From the NCBI GenBank assembly GCA_021798395.1, contig JAJZHS010000018.1, positions 1 to 15,902 on the forward strand: a DNA stretch of 15,902 nt, written 5' to 3'. Shown here piece after piece: positions 13,701 to 15,902 of the stretch. Position numbers and translations under genes: made by a program. The notes under the pieces were generated by a model. That model saw only the letters and a program-made list of their open reading frames with translations. It was not told where the DNA came from and searched no databases. How positions within the stretch are numbered: the stretch's first letter is position 1; every line of letters begins with the position of its first letter. Source of the stretch: Pseudomonadota bacterium. GTDB lineage: Bacteria > Pseudomonadota > Gammaproteobacteria > Burkholderiales > Burkholderiaceae_C.

Positions 13701-14463
13701 CGACTGCGCCAACTGGGTCGGCGGCACGCTGCGCGATGCGCACGTCGCGCCGCAGCATCTGAGCCTGGAAATCCTCGAGGAGCAGGACATGGATCCGGCG
13801 CGCTGCGACGAGGCGATCCACGCCCTGAGCGGCGTCGGCGTGCGCCTGGCGCTCGACGACCTGGGATCCGGATACAGCAGCCTCAACCGTCTGGCATCGC
13901 TGCCGATCGACACCGTCAAGATCGACCAGGGGCTGGTCCGGCAGTTGCCTCGGGACCCGCTGAAGACCATCCGCCTGCTCGCCACCGTGCTGCACATCGG
14001 CCAGGATTTCGCGGCGCGCACCATCGTCGAGGGGCTCGAGAACGAAGCGTTCATCGAGGTCGCGCAGTTGCTCGGCGCGCACTACGGCCAAGGTTTCGGC
14101 CTTGCCCGCCCGATGCCGGCCGACGCGTTCATGCGCTGGGTGGCGACGTCCGCGGGGCACCCCCTGGCCGGCGCCGCGGACGTGCGCAGCTGGCCCGCGG
14201 CATTGGCTTACCACGTGCGCGGCATGCGTGGCTCGGGCCCCCCGGCGCACGCGGGCGCGCTCGAAGACTGCCCCCTTGCGCGCTTCTTGCGCGCGCGCGA
14301 CGTGGCGGAACCGGAGGTCCAGGCATGGCACGCCGCAATGCATTCGGCTGGCGCCGAAGACGCGCGCGATCAGGGCGCCGAGAAGCTGATGGTCTGGCTG
14401 GACGCGCAAGTCCGGGCGCATGGCGCGGCGGAGCCCCGCGGCGATTCGCACGATAATGCGTAG
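10762..14463 (+). CDS. Hemerythrin-GAF-GGDEF-globin-GAF-EAL-CZB cyclic-di-GMP signalling protein
   Basis: This 1233-residue, apparently soluble protein joins sensors to both cyclic-di-GMP enzymes. Hemerythrin (about 5-140) has all seven diiron ligands: H27, H66, E70, H87, H91, H127, D132. GAF-1 is at about 200-350. GGDEF (365-535) has active site G449-G-D-E-F453 and inhibitory RxxD site R440-D443. The globin-coupled sensor (about 565-690) ends in RIGLVHALVGV, with H641 the likely heme ligand. GAF-2 is at about 700-870. EAL (885-1130) keeps E914-A-L, E1003, D1032-D1033, K1053 and E1090. The tail (1140-1215) resembles a CZB zinc module: H1151, C1170, H1190-x3-H1194. Both enzymatic halves look competent, so the net output cannot be predicted. 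ATG 10762 is chosen because it starts just before the hemerythrin domain; its ribosome binding site is weak. It is followed closely by a small membrane-protein gene. Confidence 0.9.
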   Translation: MKPNSTGLQLDWSDALATGIGLVDEQHQRLIAIYNKAALAQQRLGRDDASTLHGLLDELLDYSRYHFREEARLMRAWALDEAQCATHLQAHDRFVTFLQRAQGVARDHPEDAIVDLLAFLAQWLLHHIAGVDARMARAIRARQAAAHDGATAPDAAAQHGDLVDVVSQLTDTLGQKTFELIDQRQKLLELQELYRALLRSGDALIQSRSEHEMLASVCDRLAQDTPFHAVWVGRPAASGVFEVLALAGQGAQQVRDAPPRLTLDDTASVVVKAWHSRDLVVCNDTLADPSLRPWHAGFGKHRWRSLLAVPVWRALQVWGVLAFAVDRREAFDARTVEVCTRVAALLGFGLDEFDLKSRIQSLQECEARMARTDALTRLPNRLAAEEYLPRAIARARRQGMALAVAMLDLDDFKPVNDRYGHAVGDTLLQELSSKLRAHLRQTDFLARLGGDEFVILFEDLDPERMAQQLESMLDRVHVAVETPFDLGQGRTATVGMSMGLAAFPRDALEPDALLRRADAAMYASKARKSVRERWWRFERADSGDAHAPVRVDALDPFDREAAALLGSLSEAALDTASKAFVAAFYDGLADDPETGPLLRCLSAGEFERLRRAQDGHLRFLLSPHNTPDALHGSAQRIGLVHALVGVSSARMVSAFALYEDLLRTQLEAALLSARQRYRIVRVAAARLRLSVQSQLAAADRTIDAYAELLDAPLEPGAHWADARQRTLDALALLPGVEHAIVYRPDEHGVLRIEAGAGRDFAARVQGGRSILPLPLLKPDSSAQRGPLAMAWFTRSIQVVDAYLLDPRLQPWHGVARELGWRSAATIPICGADGVDSVLMLFGHYPRQFSSHWARRWLDLLHGRVDALFAASARRRRPLQQEQTRYFRELLYDQRLSMWVQPIVDLRTGRVSKVEALARLQAPDGTVHLPGQFLPAFGEQELHALFRQGLRQSLQWLHDWRAAGLDLDIAVNLPVETLVHRDCANWVGGTLRDAHVAPQHLSLEILEEQDMDPARCDEAIHALSGVGVRLALDDLGSGYSSLNRLASLPIDTVKIDQGLVRQLPRDPLKTIRLLATVLHIGQDFAARTIVEGLENEAFIEVAQLLGAHYGQGFGLARPMPADAFMRWVATSAGHPLAGAADVRSWPAALAYHVRGMRGSGPPAHAGALEDCPLARFLRARDVAEPEVQAWHAAMHSAGAEDARDQGAEKLMVWLDAQVRAHGAAEPRGDSHDNA

Positions 14464-14495
14464 CCCGGACCGTGCCGCCGACCAAGGAGCGAGCG

Positions 14496-14687
14496 ATGTA
14501 CGCACTCGTCATCTCGACGCTGGCTTATCCGCTGATCGCCTGGTGGCTGCACCGCCGTCTCGAGGACCTGCTCGAGCCCGGGCCGACGCGCCGCTTGCTG
14601 GTGTTCACGCTGGCGTCGGTCGCGTGCTGGATGATCAGTTCCGGAATCGACTGGGCGTTCCCCGGCCAGGTCATCCATCTCCTCTAG
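14496..14687 (+). CDS. Small two-helix membrane protein of unknown function
   Basis: The 63-residue product has two hydrophobic segments (about 2-17 and 33-50) joined by a charged loop HRRLEDLLEPGPTRR, and ends IDWAFPGQVIHLL. AAGGAG (14484-14489) sits 6 bases before ATG 14496 and decides the start over an upstream GTG. It lies 32 bases after the stop of the cyclic-di-GMP gene on the same strand, so the two are probably cotranscribed. I do not recognise the family; with a basic central loop the ends would be predicted periplasmic. Its GC-biased wobble positions and strong ribosome binding site support it as a real gene. Confidence 0.65.
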   Translation: MYALVISTLAYPLIAWWLHRRLEDLLEPGPTRRLLVFTLASVACWMISSGIDWAFPGQVIHLL

Positions 14688-14688
14688 C

Positions 14689-14700
14689 GCCCCCGGGGGC
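14689..14700. terminator. Short GC palindrome after the small membrane protein gene
   Basis: GCCCCCGGGGGC is a perfect 12-base palindrome immediately after the TAG at 14685-14687. Its stem is too short for a confident terminator and no T run follows. Confidence 0.3.
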
Positions 14701-14743
14701 AGGCCTGCGCACGGTTTGAAAGTTTCCGGTACAAATCGGCTCC

Positions 14744-14750
14744 AGGAGGA
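14744..14750 (+). promoter_or_regulatory. Strong ribosome binding site of the Old Yellow Enzyme gene
   Basis: AGGAGGA lies 5 bases before ATG 14756, a near-perfect match to the anti-Shine-Dalgarno sequence and the strongest in the window. It fixes the start. AT-rich sequence just upstream (TTTGAAA, then TACAAAT at 14730-14736) may hold a -10 element, but without a properly spaced -35. Confidence 0.75.
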
Positions 14751-14755
14751 ATCCG

Positions 14756-15868
14756 ATGAGCCGACTCTTCAGTCCTTTCCGCCTGGGCGAACTCGCGCTG
14801 GCGAACCGCATCGCCATCGCGCCGATGTGCCAGTACTCGGCGGTCGACGGTCGCGCCGGCGATTGGCACGTCATCCATCTCGGCCAGTTGCTGCTGTCGG
14901 GCGCCGGGCTGCTGATCGTCGAGGCCACCGCGGTCGAGCCGATCGGCCGCATCACGGCGAACGACCTCGGGCTGTGGGACGACGCCTGCGAGGCCGCGCT
15001 GCGCCGCGTGCTCGACGCCGTGCGCCGGCATTCGCCGATGCCGGTGGGAATCCAGCTCGCGCATGCCGGGCGCAAGGCTTCGAGCCGGGTTCCGTGGGAC
15101 GGCGGCGCGCTGCTGCCTCCGGCCGAGGGCGGCTGGAATTGCGTGGCGCCGTCGGCGCTGGCGCACGCCGACGGCGAACCGCCGCCGCAGGCGCTGGACG
15201 CGGCGGGAATGCGCCGCATCCGTGACGCTTTCGTCGCCGCCGCGCAGCGCGCCGTGCGGCTTGGTTTCGACCTGATCGAGCTGCATGCAGCGCACGGCTA
15301 CCTATTGCATCAGTTCCTGTCGCCGCTGGCGAATCAGCGCGTCGATGCGTACGGCGGATCGCTGGACAACCGGATGCGTTTCGTGCTCGACGTGTTCGAC
15401 GCGGTGCGCGACGCGGTTCCGGCCCGGGTCCCGGTCGGCGTGCGGCTGTCGGCCACCGACTGGGTCGAAGGCGGCTGGGACTGCACGCAAAGCGTGGCGC
15501 TGTGCGCGGCGCTGCAGCGCCGCGGCTGCGCCTTCGCGCACGTGTCGAGCGGCGGGGTGTCGCCGCGCCAGCGCATCGCGCTCGGGCCCGGCTACCAGGT
15601 CGGATTCGCCGAGCAGATCCGGCGCGCGGTGGCGATGCCGGTGATCGCGGTCGGCCTGATCGACGACGCCGAACAGGCCGAGGCGATCATCGCCGACGGG
15701 CGCGCCGACCTGGTCGCGCTGGCGCGAGGCATGTTGTACGACCCGCGCTGGCCGTGGCACGCGGCCGCGCGCCTGGGCGCGCACGTCGTCGCTCCGCCGC
15801 AGTACTGGCGCTGCCAGCCTGCGGCGCACAAGGGCCTGTTCGGCGCCATTCGCGTCGGCCAGCGCTGA
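14756..15868 (+). CDS. Old Yellow Enzyme family NADH:flavin oxidoreductase (YqjM/XenA-like, class III)
   Basis: The 370-residue FMN-dependent ene-reductase is a TIM barrel that reduces activated C=C bonds of enones, quinones or nitro compounds with NAD(P)H. The start MSRLFSPFRLGELALANRIA and PMCQY, with C25 and Y27, mark the YqjM-type (thermophilic-like, class III) subgroup, whose Cys tunes the flavin. Substrate-binding H177 and H180 lie in ELHAAHGYLLHQFLSP with Y182 behind them. QLAHAGRKAS (100-109) and YGGSLDNR (199-206) are standard FMN-barrel motifs, and VALARGMLYDP (320-330) is the phosphate-binding end. Length is normal and it looks complete. Its natural substrate is unknown, as for most of the family; homologues act on xenobiotics and in oxidative-stress responses. 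It is 68 bases after the small membrane gene and may have its own promoter. Confidence 0.93.
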   Translation: MSRLFSPFRLGELALANRIAIAPMCQYSAVDGRAGDWHVIHLGQLLLSGAGLLIVEATAVEPIGRITANDLGLWDDACEAALRRVLDAVRRHSPMPVGIQLAHAGRKASSRVPWDGGALLPPAEGGWNCVAPSALAHADGEPPPQALDAAGMRRIRDAFVAAAQRAVRLGFDLIELHAAHGYLLHQFLSPLANQRVDAYGGSLDNRMRFVLDVFDAVRDAVPARVPVGVRLSATDWVEGGWDCTQSVALCAALQRRGCAFAHVSSGGVSPRQRIALGPGYQVGFAEQIRRAVAMPVIAVGLIDDAEQAEAIIADGRADLVALARGMLYDPRWPWHAAARLGAHVVAPPQYWRCQPAAHKGLFGAIRVGQR

Positions 15869-15902
15869 ACGCCGCCTCGCGGCCGCGGCGCGGCGTCAGC
15901 GC
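15862..15902 (+). terminator. Stem-loop at the end of the Old Yellow Enzyme gene
   Basis: GCGCTGAACGCCGC (15862-15875) pairs with GCGGCGTCAGCGC (15890-15902) with a single bulged A. The stem includes the stop codon TGA at 15866-15868. The window ends at the end of the stem, so whether a T run follows cannot be seen. Confidence 0.5.

Noticed and set aside
10717..14505. Long open frames opposite and in another frame of the cyclic-di-GMP gene
   Set aside because: They give low-complexity Arg/Ala/Gln products; the called frame carries seven recognisable domains.

Overview
The window is chromosomal DNA from a GC-rich proteobacterium, most likely a betaproteobacterium of the Burkholderiales. This rests on gene content (RcnR/DmeR-DmeF pair, many-domain cyclic-di-GMP protein, class III Old Yellow Enzyme) and on strong G/C preference at third codon positions. 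Genus cannot be fixed from the sequence. There are no rRNA or tRNA genes, no CRISPR array and no transposase.

Layout. Positions 1-216 hold the 3' end of an antibiotic-biosynthesis-monooxygenase (ABM) family gene. It converges on a minus-strand brnT-brnA toxin-antitoxin pair (367-946). A minus-strand methyl-accepting chemotaxis protein follows (1282-2910). A 644-bp intergenic stretch carrying two AT-rich, 20-nt near-identical direct repeats separates it from a divergent GH18 glycosidase lipoprotein (3555-5441). The GH18 gene converges on a GDT1/TMEM165-type manganese/calcium exporter (5519-6091, minus). That gene diverges from a dmeR-dmeF nickel/cobalt efflux operon (6217-7781, plus), so 5519-7781 is a small metal-homeostasis block. 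Just after dmeF lies a fragment resembling the end of an EamA/DMT transporter. Next are two minus-strand genes: a protein made of three tandem 6-pyruvoyl-tetrahydropterin-synthase/QueD-like domains (7948-9069) and an unrecognised lipoprotein (9233-10564). Divergent from the lipoprotein is a 1233-residue signalling protein (10762-14463), followed by a 63-residue membrane protein and an Old Yellow Enzyme family oxidoreductase (14756-15868).

The most striking item is the 1233-residue protein. I read its order as hemerythrin - GAF - GGDEF - globin-coupled sensor - GAF - EAL - CZB-like zinc module. That puts two chemically different oxygen-binding domains (diiron and heme) and a probable zinc/redox site in one polypeptide with both synthesis and hydrolysis domains for cyclic-di-GMP, all with their key residues present.

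Second is the triple QueD-like protein, in which no single repeat has the full catalytic set. Third is DmeF, which carries an extra soluble segment of about 90 residues between membrane helices 4 and 5. Smaller observations are a pair of dispersed hairpin repeats placed just after gene ends, two genes that look leaderless (brnT, dmeR), and strong stem-loops at several 3' ends. Promoters and terminators were called by eye and are tentative.
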